In this document: piece by piece, positions 1-8,999 of the stretch | Position numbering within the stretch: the first letter of the stretch is position 1 | How the letters are laid out: the number at the start of each line of letters is the position of its first letter | Assembly: GCF_000321415.2 (NCBI RefSeq) | Contig: NC_019902.2 | Location: 1,240,001-1,304,000 of the forward strand | Reading direction: 5' to 3' | Length of the DNA stretch: 64,000 bases | Source of the DNA: Thioalkalivibrio nitratireducens DSM 14787 | Lineage (GTDB): Bacteria > Pseudomonadota > Gammaproteobacteria > Ectothiorhodospirales > Ectothiorhodospiraceae | Notes under the pieces: model-generated | What the model was told of the DNA's origin: nothing | Databases searched by the model: none | What the model saw: only the letters and a program-made list of their open reading frames with translations | Translations under genes and position numbers: made by a program

Positions 1-1
1 T

Positions 2-541
2 CACCGCCGGCCCAGTCAGTGGGTCGTGCCGCTGGGAGGCGACTGGGGCCGTGGCGGGGTGGAGTTGATCGAAATCCCCACCGATTCCGAGACCCACGAC
101 AACGTCGTCGCATTCTGGGCGGGCGACCGCGCATTCAGGCGCGGCGACCGGCGGGAGTACCGCTACCGCCTGGTGGTGTTCGACGACCGCCCGCCGGGGC
201 AGCCGCCGGCGCGGGTGACGCGCACCCGCTCCGGCTGGGGGGCGGTACCGGGAGTCGCGGATTCCCCGCCCCGCACCCTGCGCCGGTTCATCGTCGATTT
301 TGCCGACAGGGAGCTCGAGCAACTGCCGGCCGGGGCCCAGCTCGAGCCCCGGATCGATGCCCGTTCGGGAAAGATCGACGACCTGCGTGCGCGCCGGCTG
401 CCCGATGGTTCGGGCTGGCGCGCATCGTTCCTGCTCGCCCCGGAGGGCGGGCGGCCGTCGGACCTTCGCCTGGCTCTTCTCCACCAAGGCCGCCCGGTGA
501 CCGAAACCTGGACCTATGTCTGGTATCCCGATGAACGCTGA
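2..541 (+). CDS. opgG: Glucan biosynthesis protein OpgG/OpgD, C-terminal part (5' end outside window)
   Basis: Open reading frame that enters from before the window and stops at 539-541. OpgG/MdoG and OpgD are periplasmic proteins that shape or branch the beta-glucan backbone of osmoregulated periplasmic glucans. The visible part has the family's conserved C-terminal block: WVVPLGGDWG near the edge, VELIEIPTDSETHDNVVAFW, and the closing TETWTYVWYP. About 179 residues of an expected ~500 are visible. The glucan glucosyltransferase opgH starts inside its last codons, the usual opgGH arrangement. Whether it is OpgG or the paralogue OpgD cannot be decided from this fragment. Family assignment is firm; the symbol is less so. 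Confidence 0.85.
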   Translation, partial: HRRPSQWVVPLGGDWGRGGVELIEIPTDSETHDNVVAFWAGDRAFRRGDRREYRYRLVVFDDRPPGQPPARVTRTRSGWGAVPGVADSPPRTLRRFIVDFADRELEQLPAGAQLEPRIDARSGKIDDLRARRLPDGSGWRASFLLAPEGGRPSDLRLALLHQGRPVTETWTYVWYPDER

Positions 542-2570
542 ACCCGGCAACGTCACCGATCGTGCGGCACGGGCGGCTGGCCGCGGGGAATCGATGCGCC
601 TCGCCGCGCCGGCCGTGCGCGGGCGGCAGATCCTGTTCTTCGGGGTGGTGCTGGTCACCGCGCTGGGCGGCACGGCGATGATGGCAGGGGTGCTGTCGGC
701 GGGCGGCTTCGGCCCGTTCGAGGTGTTCATCCTGGGGCTGTTCGCGATCACCTTTTCCTGGATTGCGGCGTCGTTCTGGACCGCGATGGCCGGTTTTCTG
801 CTGCACGCTGTGGGCTGCAACCCGCTGAGCCTGCGCCGGCTGTCCGCCCGCACGAGGCGGTTCGCGGATACGCCCCTGCGCCAGCGCACGGCGGTCGTGA
901 TGCCCGTCTACAACGAAGCCCCGGACCGCGTGATGCACGGGGTGGCGGCGATGTGCCGGTCGCTCGCGGCGACCGGGTGCGCCGATGCCTTCGATTTCTT
1001 CCTCCTCAGCGACAGCAACGATCCCGCCATCATCCGGGCCGAGGAGCGTGGCGTCGCCCGTCTGCGTTCGCGGCTGCCGCCCTCGCTGCGGCTGCAATAC
1101 CGGCGCCGCCGGGCCAATACCGGTCGCAAGGCCGGCAACATCGCGGAGTTCTGCGACCGCTGGGGCGCCCGGTACGAATACATGGTGGTGCTGGATGCGG
1201 ACAGCCTGGTCGAAGGCCTGACGCTGGTGACGCTGGTTCGCTACATGGATGCCAATCCGCGCACCGGCCTGATCCAGACGTTGCCCTTGCCCGCGCGACA
1301 GGAGACGCTGTTCGGGCGCTTCCAGCAGTTCGCCAATGCCGTGCACGGCCCGATCCTGGCCGCCGGACTCGCCTTCTGGCAGGCGGACGGCGCCAACTAC
1401 TGGGGTCATAACGCGATCATCCGGATTCGGCCGTTCATGGAGCACTGTGGGCTGCCGATCCTGCCCGGCAGGCCGCCGCTGGGCGGGGAGATCCTGAGCC
1501 ACGACTTCGTCGAGGCCGCGTTCCTGCGCCGCGCGGGCTGGGATCTGTGGCTGCTGCCGGGGCTGGGCGGTAGCCACGAGGAACTGCCGGGGAATCTGGT
1601 CGACTTCGCGCGACGCGACCGGCGCTGGATCCAGGGCAACCTGCAGCACCTGAGGCTGCTGCGCGTTCCGGGGTTGCAGCCGCTGAACCGGGTGCATTTC
1701 CTCTTCGGAGCGGTCTCCTACCTGTCGTCGCTGTTCTGGATGTTCATGCTGGCCGCCGCCACCGGGGCGGCCAGCACCGGACCGTCCGCCAGCATCCCCG
1801 TCGCCGAACCGTCACAGCCGATGGCCCTGGGGCTGCTGGCCGGCACGCTGGTGTTGCTGCTGCTGCCCAAGTTGCTCGGGGTGATGCTGGCTCTGGTTCG
1901 GGCACCTGCCGCGTTCGGGGGGCGGATGCGGCTGGCGGCCAGCGGACTGCTGGAAACCGGGTACTCGGTGCTGATTGCGCCGGCGATGATGGCCTTCCAC
2001 ACGATGTTGATCGGTGCCGTCCTGGCGGGGCGCAACGTGACCTGGTCGGCCCAGCCCCGCGAAGGCCGGATGGTCGGCTGGGCCGAGGCATGGCAACGCA
2101 CCGCCGCGCCGGTACTGGCCGGCCTGGTCTGGGGGCTGCTGTTGGCATGGTCCGCCCCCGGGTTCCTCTGGTGGGTGGCCCCGGTGCTGGCCGGATTGCT
2201 GGCGGCGCCACTGCTGGTGCGCAGCAGCGGCAGCCGCAGAGCCGGTGTGTGGTTGCGGGAAAGGCGGCTGCTGCTGGCCCCCTGCGAGCTGGAACCGCCG
2301 CCGGTGATCGCGGCCGTCGACGGGATGGAGCGCCGGCCGCGAGCCCGGCTCCGCTGCAGCGGGGTCCCCATCCGGCAACGGCCGTGGCCTGGGACGCAGG
2401 GCGCCTGCGCAGGGCGGCGGGCGGTTCCTCGTGAAGGCGGGAAGTTCGGGGCCTATGGAGCACAGCCGCCGGACACACCCGGAGCAACGCGGGCAACCCC
2501 AGGAATGGCCCAGCCATTTCCACGACCGGCCCAACGCAGCGCCGGCGTGTGTGGCGAAGCAATCGGGTGA
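531..2570 (+). CDS. opgH: Glucans biosynthesis glucosyltransferase H
   Basis: Inner-membrane family 2 glycosyltransferase that polymerises UDP-glucose into the periplasmic glucan backbone and exports it. The ATG at 531 is chosen because it overlaps the opgG stop by 11 nt; an ATG at 516 is also in frame. Hydrophobic segments occur at about residues 33-55 and 65-90. The catalytic domain carries VVMPVYNEAP (about 122), the DAD of VVLDADS (about 222), ILSHDFVEAA and the processive-enzyme motif RRWIQGN. A second group of membrane segments follows. The last ~70 residues are Arg/Pro/Gly-rich and unlike the family, as if the frame runs on past a lost stop or is shifted after the ELEPPPVI region. Length (679 aa) is within the family range. 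Confidence 0.92.
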   Translation: MNAEPGNVTDRAARAAGRGESMRLAAPAVRGRQILFFGVVLVTALGGTAMMAGVLSAGGFGPFEVFILGLFAITFSWIAASFWTAMAGFLLHAVGCNPLSLRRLSARTRRFADTPLRQRTAVVMPVYNEAPDRVMHGVAAMCRSLAATGCADAFDFFLLSDSNDPAIIRAEERGVARLRSRLPPSLRLQYRRRRANTGRKAGNIAEFCDRWGARYEYMVVLDADSLVEGLTLVTLVRYMDANPRTGLIQTLPLPARQETLFGRFQQFANAVHGPILAAGLAFWQADGANYWGHNAIIRIRPFMEHCGLPILPGRPPLGGEILSHDFVEAAFLRRAGWDLWLLPGLGGSHEELPGNLVDFARRDRRWIQGNLQHLRLLRVPGLQPLNRVHFLFGAVSYLSSLFWMFMLAAATGAASTGPSASIPVAEPSQPMALGLLAGTLVLLLLPKLLGVMLALVRAPAAFGGRMRLAASGLLETGYSVLIAPAMMAFHTMLIGAVLAGRNVTWSAQPREGRMVGWAEAWQRTAAPVLAGLVWGLLLAWSAPGFLWWVAPVLAGLLAAPLLVRSSGSRRAGVWLRERRLLLAPCELEPPPVIAAVDGMERRPRARLRCSGVPIRQRPWPGTQGACAGRRAVPREGGKFGAYGAQPPDTPGATRATPGMAQPFPRPAQRSAGVCGEAIG

Positions 2571-2604
2571 TGCACTTCCCGAATGGCCTGTTCGCACACG
2601 CCCT

Positions 2605-3207
2605 TTACTGGCGCTGGCGCAGCAGGCTCATCCGCTCCATGACCCCGTCCCGGCGGATCTTCCAGTGGTAGATGGCGCCGGCCACATGCAGCACGATCAA
2701 ACCGGCCAGCGTGATTCCGACGATGCGGTGCCATCCGAACAGCCTTTCGGAAAGTGCCTCGTTCTCGCTGATGAACCCCGGCAGTAGTTCGATGTGGAAA
2801 AAATGAACAGGAAATCCACCGGAGGCTGTGGCCAGTACGCCGAGCACGGGCATCACCAGCAACAAGAGCACGTAGAACAGCGTGTGGACGGTCCGGCTCG
2901 CCAGACGCTGGAAAAGGGAGAGCGGCACCGCGTAGGGCGGCTTGTCAAACCACAGCCGGGCGATCAGTCGCAGCACCATGAGGCCGAGGATCGATAGGCC
3001 CAGCGTTTTGTGGGCGGTGTAAAAGAAGTCGGTACCCTGCGCCCCGAAAGTGGCACGCATGCCCTCGAAGCCGAGGAATCCGATCGTGCCCCCGGCGATC
3101 AGCGCCAGTATCACCAGCACCGCAATCAGCCAATGCAGCATCCGCTGTACCAGGGCGTAGCGCGGCAGCGTGGCGGGTAAATCGGTGCTCACTTCAGAAT
3201 GGTTCAT
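2605..3207 (-). CDS. Cytochrome b561 family protein
   Basis: Four-helix inner-membrane di-heme b cytochrome of the bacterial CybB type, 200 aa. Such proteins pass electrons between the quinone pool and periplasmic acceptors. Seen: transmembrane segments around residues 22-45, 60-85, 105-130 and 160-182. Candidate heme-ligand histidines are in RMLHWLI (near 25), TAHKTLG, FGWHRIV and LIVLHVAGAIYHW, the usual pattern. The gene converges with opgH (34 bp apart). The ATG at 3207 follows a purine-rich stretch and gives a normal-length product. The physiological partner is not evident from the neighbours. Confidence 0.9.
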   Translation of the reverse strand: MNHSEVSTDLPATLPRYALVQRMLHWLIAVLVILALIAGGTIGFLGFEGMRATFGAQGTDFFYTAHKTLGLSILGLMVLRLIARLWFDKPPYAVPLSLFQRLASRTVHTLFYVLLLLVMPVLGVLATASGGFPVHFFHIELLPGFISENEALSERLFGWHRIVGITLAGLIVLHVAGAIYHWKIRRDGVMERMSLLRQRQ

Positions 3208-3601
3208 GCTGACTCCCCTGGATCCCGTGACCCGACTGATTTCAACCTCTTATCGACATTGGCGGGACGGCTCCGTCGTTGCCCCCGCCTTCCCCGCAAA
3301 TCCCCACTTCGATGCGCCCTCGGGCGCAGCGTCTTCTGGCACGAGACACCCGGATTTGCACGCTGTGCCCCCCTTTGTCTGAGGCGCACCAGCGGCTCGA
3401 TCCGGAGCTTTCCCTGGCGAAGCAATGTTCCGAAATCCGATCCGCGTTCGAATGAACGCGGACTCGGGGCTCCAGCCTCGTGCCCGAGTTCTCCTCTGGT
3501 GGCATACAGAGCATAGTTGCTTCCAGCGCGCTGCGGCGAACGGCGGCATTCGCCCCGAGCACTCTCGGTGTCATGCCGCCTTGACAGCGCTTGACAGTGC
3601 C
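3208..3601. other. Intergenic region upstream of cytochrome b561 and tRNA-Val
   Basis: Roughly 390 bp with no convincing gene. Short open frames on both strands (for example around 3242-3574 minus) lack recognisable motifs or good ribosome sites. A triple occurrence of TTGAC (3580-3607) lies at the right end, the last of which forms the tRNA promoter. The region must also hold the cytochrome b561 promoter, but no clear -10/-35 pair was found. Confidence 0.5.
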
Positions 3602-3630
3602 TTGACCGGAACGTCCGAGCAGCTTAACCT
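3602..3630 (+). promoter_or_regulatory. Promoter of tRNA-Val
   Basis: TTGACC (3602-3607) and TAACCT (3625-3630) are separated by 17 bp and lie 14 bp upstream of the mature tRNA 5' end, giving a predicted start near 3637. The -35 is near consensus and the -10 is weaker. Two further TTGACA boxes lie just upstream. Confidence 0.55.
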
Positions 3631-3643
3631 TTGCGCTCGGCTC

Positions 3644-3718
3644 GGGCGGTTAGCTCAGCGGTAGAGCACTGCCTTCACACGGCAGGGGCCACTGGTTCGA
3701 TCCCAGTACCGCCCACCA
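3644..3718 (+). tRNA. tRNA-Val (anticodon CAC), CCA encoded
   Basis: Full cloverleaf read by eye: acceptor GGGCGGT (3644-3650) pairs with ACCGCCC (3708-3714); D arm GCTC/GAGC; anticodon stem CTGCC/GGCAG with loop TTCACAC, giving anticodon CAC for codon GUG; T arm ACTGG-TTCGATC-CCAGT; discriminator A and encoded CCA at 3716-3718. It is a single tRNA, followed 11 nt later by a terminator hairpin. Confidence 0.95.
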
Positions 3719-3729
3719 GAGAACCCGCG

Positions 3730-3765
3730 AAACGGGAACCGGCAATGACCGCCGCGTTCCCGTTT
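3730..3765 (+). terminator. Hairpin downstream of tRNA-Val
   Basis: Perfect 10-bp stem AAACGGGAAC (3730-3739) / GTTCCCGTTT (3756-3765) around a 16-nt GC-rich loop. It begins 11 nt after the tRNA CCA end. The T-run is short (TTT), so it may terminate weakly or serve as a processing stop. Confidence 0.6.
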
Positions 3766-4295
3766 ATCGCCTGGCGGTCAGGGCATTCGCGGCATGCGGC
3801 GCAGGCTGCTGTCGGCACGGATGTCGGCGAACCACTGGCGCCAGGTGCGGTCGTCGGCCAAAAGCGGACGGCAGCGCCGCCCGGCGGAGTATCGATCGCC
3901 CGCAGTGCGTCCCCAAGAGGCCACTGCCGGGCAGCCAGGGCAGGTTTCTCTCCGTCATCCGCAATAATCAGGTTCTCCGGCGCCGGGAAAGGCGGTACCT
4001 GCGGTTTGCGGCTCGGACCTGGACCCACACCGGTAGATTGCCCAGGCCCCTGGCGGCCTACGGCAGCGCAATGAAAGATTCCGGCAGAGGTGACGAGGAC
4101 GACGCGGCCCGTTGCTGCGAACCGGAAGGGCGCAGCAGTCCACGCCCATTTTCCCGTGAGGTTCACCCAAACGCTGCTGTAGAGTTTTTGCTGTTGCTGG
4201 CGGGAACGATGACATGGACGTTGTCGGCGGTGCCTTCACCCGGTTCGAGGGGCGTGTGCCGGTCGGTTTAGGCGGTTGGCCGCTCGCGTGGAACG
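3766..4295. other. Intergenic region with possible degenerate coding remnant
   Basis: No intact gene. On the minus strand between about 4070 and 3779, protein-like stretches switch frame (a piece ending near ALAARQWPLGDALRAI, then another frame giving WRQWFADIRADSSLRR before a stop). This could be the tail of a decayed gene, but no family is recognised. The rest has no identifiable feature. Confidence 0.3.
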
Positions 4296-4403
4296 AAAAA
4301 ACCCCGGAGGGGACCCCCGGGGCTTCTGTCGCTCGGCAACCGACCCATCCTTGGACCGTCCATGATGCTGCCGGGTCATCCATGACTGCCGTCTATGGCG
4401 ACG
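4296..4403 (-). ncRNA. Structured small RNA, copy 1
   Basis: A free-standing RNA gene inferred from signals conserved with a second copy at 9000-9112. On the minus strand it has promoter TTGCAT-18-GAAAAT, then a hairpin CCGTC-GCCATA-GACGG (4404-4389) identical in both copies, a second small hairpin GTCA-TGGA-TGAC with GGA in its loop, two more GGA motifs (AUGGAC, AAGGAU), and a GC-rich terminator stem (CCCCGG/CCGGGG) ending in six Ts at 4301-4296. Length is about 108 nt. Three exposed GGA motifs recall CsrA/RsmA-binding RNAs, but that is only a suggestion. It lies 266 bp beyond the 3' end of the SLC13 transporter gene. No convincing open frame explains the conservation: an ATG exists but has no ribosome site. 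Confidence 0.7.
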
Positions 4404-4408
4404 GAGGC

Positions 4409-4438
4409 ATTTTCCATCATTGGGCTGTGGGAATGCAA
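4409..4438 (-). promoter_or_regulatory. Promoter of small RNA copy 1
   Basis: On the minus strand, -35 TTGCAT (4438-4433) and -10 GAAAAT (4414-4409) are 18 bp apart. The same -35, the first ten bases of the spacer and the spacing are kept at the second copy, where the -10 is the better GATAAT. Predicted start is near 4403. Confidence 0.6.
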
Positions 4439-4669
4439 CTCTCTGGCTAAAGTGCACGTTGACGGCCATTCGCGGAGCCCGTCCACGTGCAGGAGGGCGT
4501 CTCCGACCTGTCGGGGCTGTAGAAGGCGAGCCCCGTCGTCGCGTCGTGCCGGGAAACGGGGAGCTGGGCTGGTCTTGTAGGGGCGTGCCTTGCACGCGAA
4601 TGGGCGTTGCGTGAGGGGCCGGCGTTCGGTGCGCCTGCGGGGCGCGGCCGGTGCCCGGGGCATTCCGGG
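4439..4669. repeat. Intergenic segment with short dispersed repeat motifs
   Basis: No gene is seen. A segment near 4580-4615 (GCGAATGGGCGTTGC) recurs near 6645-6660. Together with 3766-4295 and the small RNA it fills the gap between the tRNA and the transporter gene. Confidence 0.4.
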
Positions 4670-6436
4670 TTACCAGCTCCACACGAGTGGAATCAGGGTC
4701 AAGGCCACGGCCGCGGTGGCCAGGTTCATGGGGATGCCGGCGCGCAGGTAGTCGGTGAAATGGTAGCCGCCGGGGCCGTAGACCATCAGGTTGGTCTGGT
4801 AGCCGAACGGGGTGGCGAAGCTCGCGGAGGCCGCGAACATGATCGCGATGGCGAAGGGCAGCGGGCTCGCGCCGAGATCGCCCGCGACGGCGAACGCGAT
4901 CGGGAACATCAGCACCGCAGCAGCGTTGTTGGTGATCAGCGCGGTGAACACCGCAGTTGCCAAGTAGATCATCGCCAACTGCGCCCAGGGATGCGGGCCA
5001 GCCAGGCCGGTCAACGCGTGTGCCAGCGTCTGGGCCAGTCCAGTGGTTTCCATCGCGGCTCCTACGCCGAAGGCCGCGGCAATGGTGAACAGCACCGGCC
5101 AGTCGATGCTGGAGCGGGCGGTTTCCAGTGTGACGCAGCGGGTGACGACCATCAGCGCAGCTGCGGCAAGGGCGGCCTCCAGCATGCTCAGCAGGCCGGC
5201 GGTCGCGCTCGCAACCATCGCGGCCAGAATGCCCAGCGCCAGCAGCCCGCGCTCGTGCCGAGGCGTGGCGGAGCCGTCGATCTGGCTGATCAGGAAGAAG
5301 TCGCGCCGGTTGCGGTTCTGTGCGAGAAATGCCGGGCCGGCCTCGACCAGCAGCGTGTCGCCGGGGCGCAGGCGGATCTCGCCGATCTTGCCGCGCAGGC
5401 GTTCACCGTTGCGGGCCACCGCGATGACGACCGCGTTGTAGCGGTTGCGAAAGCGTCCGTCGCGGACCGTTTCTCCGACGATCGGGCAGGTATCGGACAC
5501 CACGACCTCGAGCAGCGCACGGTCCGCGCGGTGGCCGTCGAGCTTGAATACCTGGTGGGTGGCGGGGGTAAGGCCGCGCATCTTCTGCAGGTCGACCATT
5601 GAGTCGACCACGCCGACGAAGATCAGCCGGTCGCCGCCGCGCAAACGTTCCTGCGGGGATACGGCGGGGAGCAGCGTGCCGTCGCGGTCGATCTCCATCA
5701 GGAATCCGCCGGGCAGGTTGCGCAGGCCCGCCTCCTCGATGCTCCGGCCGACCAGCGGCCCTTTGGGGTCTACCAACATTTCCAGGGTGTATTCGCGCGG
5801 ATCGTCGATCTCGCCGATGGCCGGCCGGCGGTCCGGAAACAGCCAGCGGTTGCCAAGGAGCATCAGCGCCAGCCCTGCCAGGGTCACCGGCACCCCGACC
5901 CAGGCCACGTCGAAGAGGTTCAGCCCGGCACCGGTGCGTTCGATCAACAGGCCGTTCACGACGAGATTCGTGCTGGTGCCGATCACGGTGATGGTGCCGC
6001 CCAGGATCGCCGCGAAGGAGAGCGGCATCATCAGCCGTGAGACCGGAAACCGGAGCTTGCGCGCCCAGTCGGCGACCGCCGGAATCAGCATGCCGACTAC
6101 CGGCGTGTTGTTGAGGAAGGCGCTGATGAACGCCACCGGGGCGGTGAGCCGGAGCTGTGCTCGGCGCAGCGAGCGTGGCCGTCCGAGCAGCCGGTGTCCG
6201 ATCCATTGAATGCCACCGGTCTCGCGCAGTCCCGCGACGACCACGTACAGCGCGCCGACAGTGATCACGCCCTGGTTCGCGAAGCCCGAGAAGGCCTGTG
6301 CGGGGCTGATGATTCCGGTAAGCAGCAGCAGGACTACGCCGCCGACGAAGACGAGATCGGGCGCCGCGCGGCTCAGGGAGAGCACGACGAGCATGCCCAG
6401 AATCAGGGCGGCGGTGAACCAGGCTTCGATCGGCAT
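4670..6436 (-). CDS. SLC13/DASS-family transporter with two TrkA_C (RCK_C) domains
   Basis: Inner-membrane permease of 588 aa of the SAC1/YfbS type, commonly sodium-coupled and annotated for sulfate or other divalent anions. About five helices precede residue 205. Two cytosolic RCK_C regulatory domains follow (about 205-290, containing LRGGDRLIFVG, and about 295-370, containing LRPGDTLLVEAG). Then come about six more helices. The paired SNT-type motifs are visible as FLNNTPVVGMLIP and GTSTNLVVNG in the first half, and LITNNAAAVLMFP and TPFGYQTNLMVYGPG in the second. It lies on the same strand as the APS-kinase fusion upstream (335 bp), which makes sulfate the favoured substrate, by context only. 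The start at 6436 has a weak ribosome site. Confidence 0.88.
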   Translation of the reverse strand: MPIEAWFTAALILGMLVVLSLSRAAPDLVFVGGVVLLLLTGIISPAQAFSGFANQGVITVGALYVVVAGLRETGGIQWIGHRLLGRPRSLRRAQLRLTAPVAFISAFLNNTPVVGMLIPAVADWARKLRFPVSRLMMPLSFAAILGGTITVIGTSTNLVVNGLLIERTGAGLNLFDVAWVGVPVTLAGLALMLLGNRWLFPDRRPAIGEIDDPREYTLEMLVDPKGPLVGRSIEEAGLRNLPGGFLMEIDRDGTLLPAVSPQERLRGGDRLIFVGVVDSMVDLQKMRGLTPATHQVFKLDGHRADRALLEVVVSDTCPIVGETVRDGRFRNRYNAVVIAVARNGERLRGKIGEIRLRPGDTLLVEAGPAFLAQNRNRRDFFLISQIDGSATPRHERGLLALGILAAMVASATAGLLSMLEAALAAAALMVVTRCVTLETARSSIDWPVLFTIAAAFGVGAAMETTGLAQTLAHALTGLAGPHPWAQLAMIYLATAVFTALITNNAAAVLMFPIAFAVAGDLGASPLPFAIAIMFAASASFATPFGYQTNLMVYGPGGYHFTDYLRAGIPMNLATAAVALTLIPLVWSW

Positions 6437-6771
6437 GCGGGTATTCGCGGTTCAAGCGGGGCGTGGGGGGCGGTGCGGGTCGACTGCCCTGGCGTGCATC
6501 CTGCGCCGGCACAACCTACGCGGTAACGGGGCACAGCCTTGTTGGTTGTGCCGAAGGCACAACATGCCGGGCGTCGGTCGTGCCCCGGGCGCTGGGGGTG
6601 TGGTGGCGTGGGGGTGAGGGTCTGGGGTTTGGCGCGCCTGCGGCGCGAATGGGCGTTGCATGCTGTGCCTGCTGCGTCGGCACAACGCACGGAGGTGGGG
6701 CCGGGGCCGGTGCGCGCAATCTCGTGGCACTGCGTATGAACCGGGCGGCGATGGCCTGCCACTCGCGGATG
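6437..6771. repeat. Intergenic region rich in GTTGTGCC/GGCACAAC palindromes
   Basis: No gene. It holds several copies of a REP-like palindrome. The best is GTTGTGCCGAAGGCACAAC at 6545-6563 (8-bp arms, 3-nt loop). Related ones lie at 6501-6523 and 6662-6686. Others are at 8896-8920, about 9165-9187 and 10259. The motif clusters around the transporter/APS-kinase island. Confidence 0.6.
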
Positions 6772-8724
6772 TCAGGTGCTCGTTCCCGGCTGCGGGTGCG
6801 CGAGAATCTGATCGATCACGCGTTGCGCTGCCGCGCCGGGATCCACTTGGCTGCTGTCGATGCGCAGTTCCGGGGCTTCGGGTGGTTCGTAGGGCGAGTC
6901 GATCCCGGTGAAGTTCGCCAGCTCGCCCCGGCGGGCCTTCCTGTACAAGCCCTTCGGGTCGCGCTCTTCGGCGACCGCCAGCGGCACGTCGACGAACACT
7001 TCGAGGAACTCGCCCTCGGCCAGCAGATCTCTCGCCATGCGTCGTTCGCTGCGAAACGGCGAGATGAACGCGGTGAGCACGATCAGACCGGCATCCACCA
7101 TCAGTTTCGCGACTTCTCCGATGCGGCGGATGTTTTCGACGCGGTCGGCCTCGGTAAAGCCGAGATCCCGGTTCAGCCCGTGGCGCACGTTGTCGCCGTC
7201 CAGCAGGTAGGTGTGGTACCCAAGCAAGTGCAGGCGCTGCTCCACATGGTTGGCGATGGTGGACTTGCCGGACCCCGACAGGCCCGTGAACCAGATCACG
7301 CAGGGCCTTTGCGCCTTCTGCCGTGCACGCGCGGTCTTGTCCAGATCGACGTGCTGCAAATGGATGTTCTGCGCGCGCCGCAGTGCGAAGTTCAGCAGGC
7401 CCAGTCCCAGCGGGTCGTCGGTCTCGCGGTCCAGGATCACGAAACGGCCGGTGGCCGGGTTCTCCGTATAGGGGTCGAACGCTGCCGGGCGGTCCAGGCT
7501 GATGTTGCACACTGCGATGCTGTCGGCGCTCAGCTGATCTGCGGCGAGGCGCTCGAGCGTCTCCGGATTCACCTGGTATTTGATGTCGGTGACGGTGAGT
7601 TCGGCCCGCTGTGCGCCGATGCGTGCGGCGTAGCGGCGGCCCGGGAACAGGGGTTCGTCCGTGAGCCAGAAGATCCGGGTCTCGAACTGGTCGGCGACCA
7701 GCGCCGGGGCTTCCCCGCTGGACACGATCGCCCCATCGGGCAGTTGGAGCGGAGGATCCAGCGTGAGGTGGACGTTCTCTCCGGTGCGCGCTTCCTGCTG
7801 CGGGCCGTTCCTGCCAAAGATTCCGGTAACGCGGCTCTCGCGGCCCATCGGCTGGGCGCGGATGCGTGCACCCGAGCAGAGTCGGCCGCTTGCGACGGTG
7901 CCGGCGCAGGCGGCCCGGTCCCCGGGCGCAGCGATTGCGGTCTGCGGTTGCGGCGTGTGCCGAGCCGACGTCTGCGGCGAGCTCGGCAGGTCCGGAGTGC
8001 GGGCGGCAACGGATCCGGCGGCTGGTTCGGGAACCTGCGCTCGGGCGGGCGCCTGAGCGTGAACCACCAGACGGAACGGGCGGTCTTCCTCGGTCTGATG
8101 TTCCAGGGCTCCCGTGCCCAGCCACTCGGCGAGGCTCGGGCCCGTGTACCCGGGACTCGGCGCGGCGGACGTGGAGTCGTGGCCGCTTCGGTCGGTATCG
8201 ACCGGGATGGTCGCGTGGACCCGGACGCCCACGCGCTCGGCGAAGTCCGCGAGTTCGCGCGCCAGCGCGTGCAGGCGACCCTCTGCAAATCCGGAGTCGC
8301 CCAAGCGGTCGACTGCCAGTGCAAGCCTTGGCACGCGCAGCTGTGCCAGCAGGTAGACCTGCTGGCACAGGGCGGGGGTAAGGCCGGTATCGGCGTCGGT
8401 GAGCAGTACGACCGCATCTGCCGTGCGCAGCGCGTCGAGGCCGGCGAGGTCCGGCGCGCCGTGGCGCAGGATCCCGGTGATTTCGACGCGCGGCGCTCGG
8501 GCGTTGCCGGGCATGGAGGCCTCGGCTGCTGCACGGAATTCGTGTTCCGGCGCGGCGCCAGGACTCGCGACCGGGGGACGGGCGTTTCCGGTGCGCGTGC
8601 GCAGGTATTCCACGAGCGTCGCGACGGCGGGTTCGCGCATGCCGCCGACGGCCACGCGCAGCGGCCGGTCGATCAACGGAATGCTGCCAGATGGGCCCGC
8701 CATCGCGGTTCCTGTTCGGGACAT
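6772..8724 (-). CDS. CysN-like (degenerate GTPase)-adenylylsulfate kinase fusion
   Basis: 650 aa, laid out like bifunctional CysNC. The start at 8724 is set by an excellent GAGGAG site 5 nt upstream. Residues 20-210 align in outline with the CysN GTPase (the [14 protein letters not shown] strand, the [12 protein letters not shown] end) but lack the P-loop GxxxxGKS, the DTPGH switch and NKxD; the last is reduced to VDRLGD. Residues 211-445 resemble the CysN beta-barrel domains, interrupted by an Ala/Pro-rich stretch (225-270). Residues 450-650 are a complete APS kinase with P-loop GLSGSGKST (481-489), the [10 protein letters not shown] motif and [13 protein letters not shown]. It should phosphorylate APS to PAPS. 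The front half cannot hydrolyse GTP as CysN does and may be structural or bind a partner. No cysD is in the window. A small RNA gene ends about 275 bp upstream. Confidence 0.85.
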   Translation of the reverse strand: MSRTGTAMAGPSGSIPLIDRPLRVAVGGMREPAVATLVEYLRTRTGNARPPVASPGAAPEHEFRAAAEASMPGNARAPRVEITGILRHGAPDLAGLDALRTADAVVLLTDADTGLTPALCQQVYLLAQLRVPRLALAVDRLGDSGFAEGRLHALARELADFAERVGVRVHATIPVDTDRSGHDSTSAAPSPGYTGPSLAEWLGTGALEHQTEEDRPFRLVVHAQAPARAQVPEPAAGSVAARTPDLPSSPQTSARHTPQPQTAIAAPGDRAACAGTVASGRLCSGARIRAQPMGRESRVTGIFGRNGPQQEARTGENVHLTLDPPLQLPDGAIVSSGEAPALVADQFETRIFWLTDEPLFPGRRYAARIGAQRAELTVTDIKYQVNPETLERLAADQLSADSIAVCNISLDRPAAFDPYTENPATGRFVILDRETDDPLGLGLLNFALRRAQNIHLQHVDLDKTARARQKAQRPCVIWFTGLSGSGKSTIANHVEQRLHLLGYHTYLLDGDNVRHGLNRDLGFTEADRVENIRRIGEVAKLMVDAGLIVLTAFISPFRSERRMARDLLAEGEFLEVFVDVPLAVAEERDPKGLYRKARRGELANFTGIDSPYEPPEAPELRIDSSQVDPGAAAQRVIDQILAHPQPGTST

Positions 8725-8999
8725 GAAGGCTCCTCGCTCCCTGCGCATCGATCGCCCCCTCGACAGGAGCGCGGTTAGTCTCCCCGATACGGCCCAGGGC
8801 TTCAAGCCATTGGATCCGCGGGCGTTGCCGTTCGTCCCGGACGTGCAGCGGGCGCTGGGGTGCCTCGGGATCCGGCGTTGTAATGCCGTGCTCGTGTTGT
8901 GCCTCCTGCGTCGGCACAACCTACGCGGACTGGCCGGTTGCACCGTCCCGGGGTCGCGATTGGCCGTTGCGCGCTGCGCGGGGCCCACCGGAATCCAAT
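8725..8999. repeat. Leader/intergenic segment upstream of the APS-kinase fusion
   Basis: No gene is seen. It contains one REP-like palindrome (GTTGTGCC 8896-8903 / GGCACAAC 8913-8920). The promoter of the APS-kinase gene should lie here because the small RNA upstream ends in its own terminator, but I could not pick a clear one. Confidence 0.45.

Noticed and set aside
288-1697. Long minus-strand open frame opposite opgH
   Set aside because: Shadow of the GC-rich plus-strand gene: Arg/Pro/His-rich, no motifs.
4296-4383. A peptide starting [10 protein letters not shown] on the minus strand, similar in both small RNA copies
   Set aside because: No ribosome site, the frame runs through the terminator, and conservation is better explained by RNA structure (hairpins, terminator stem).
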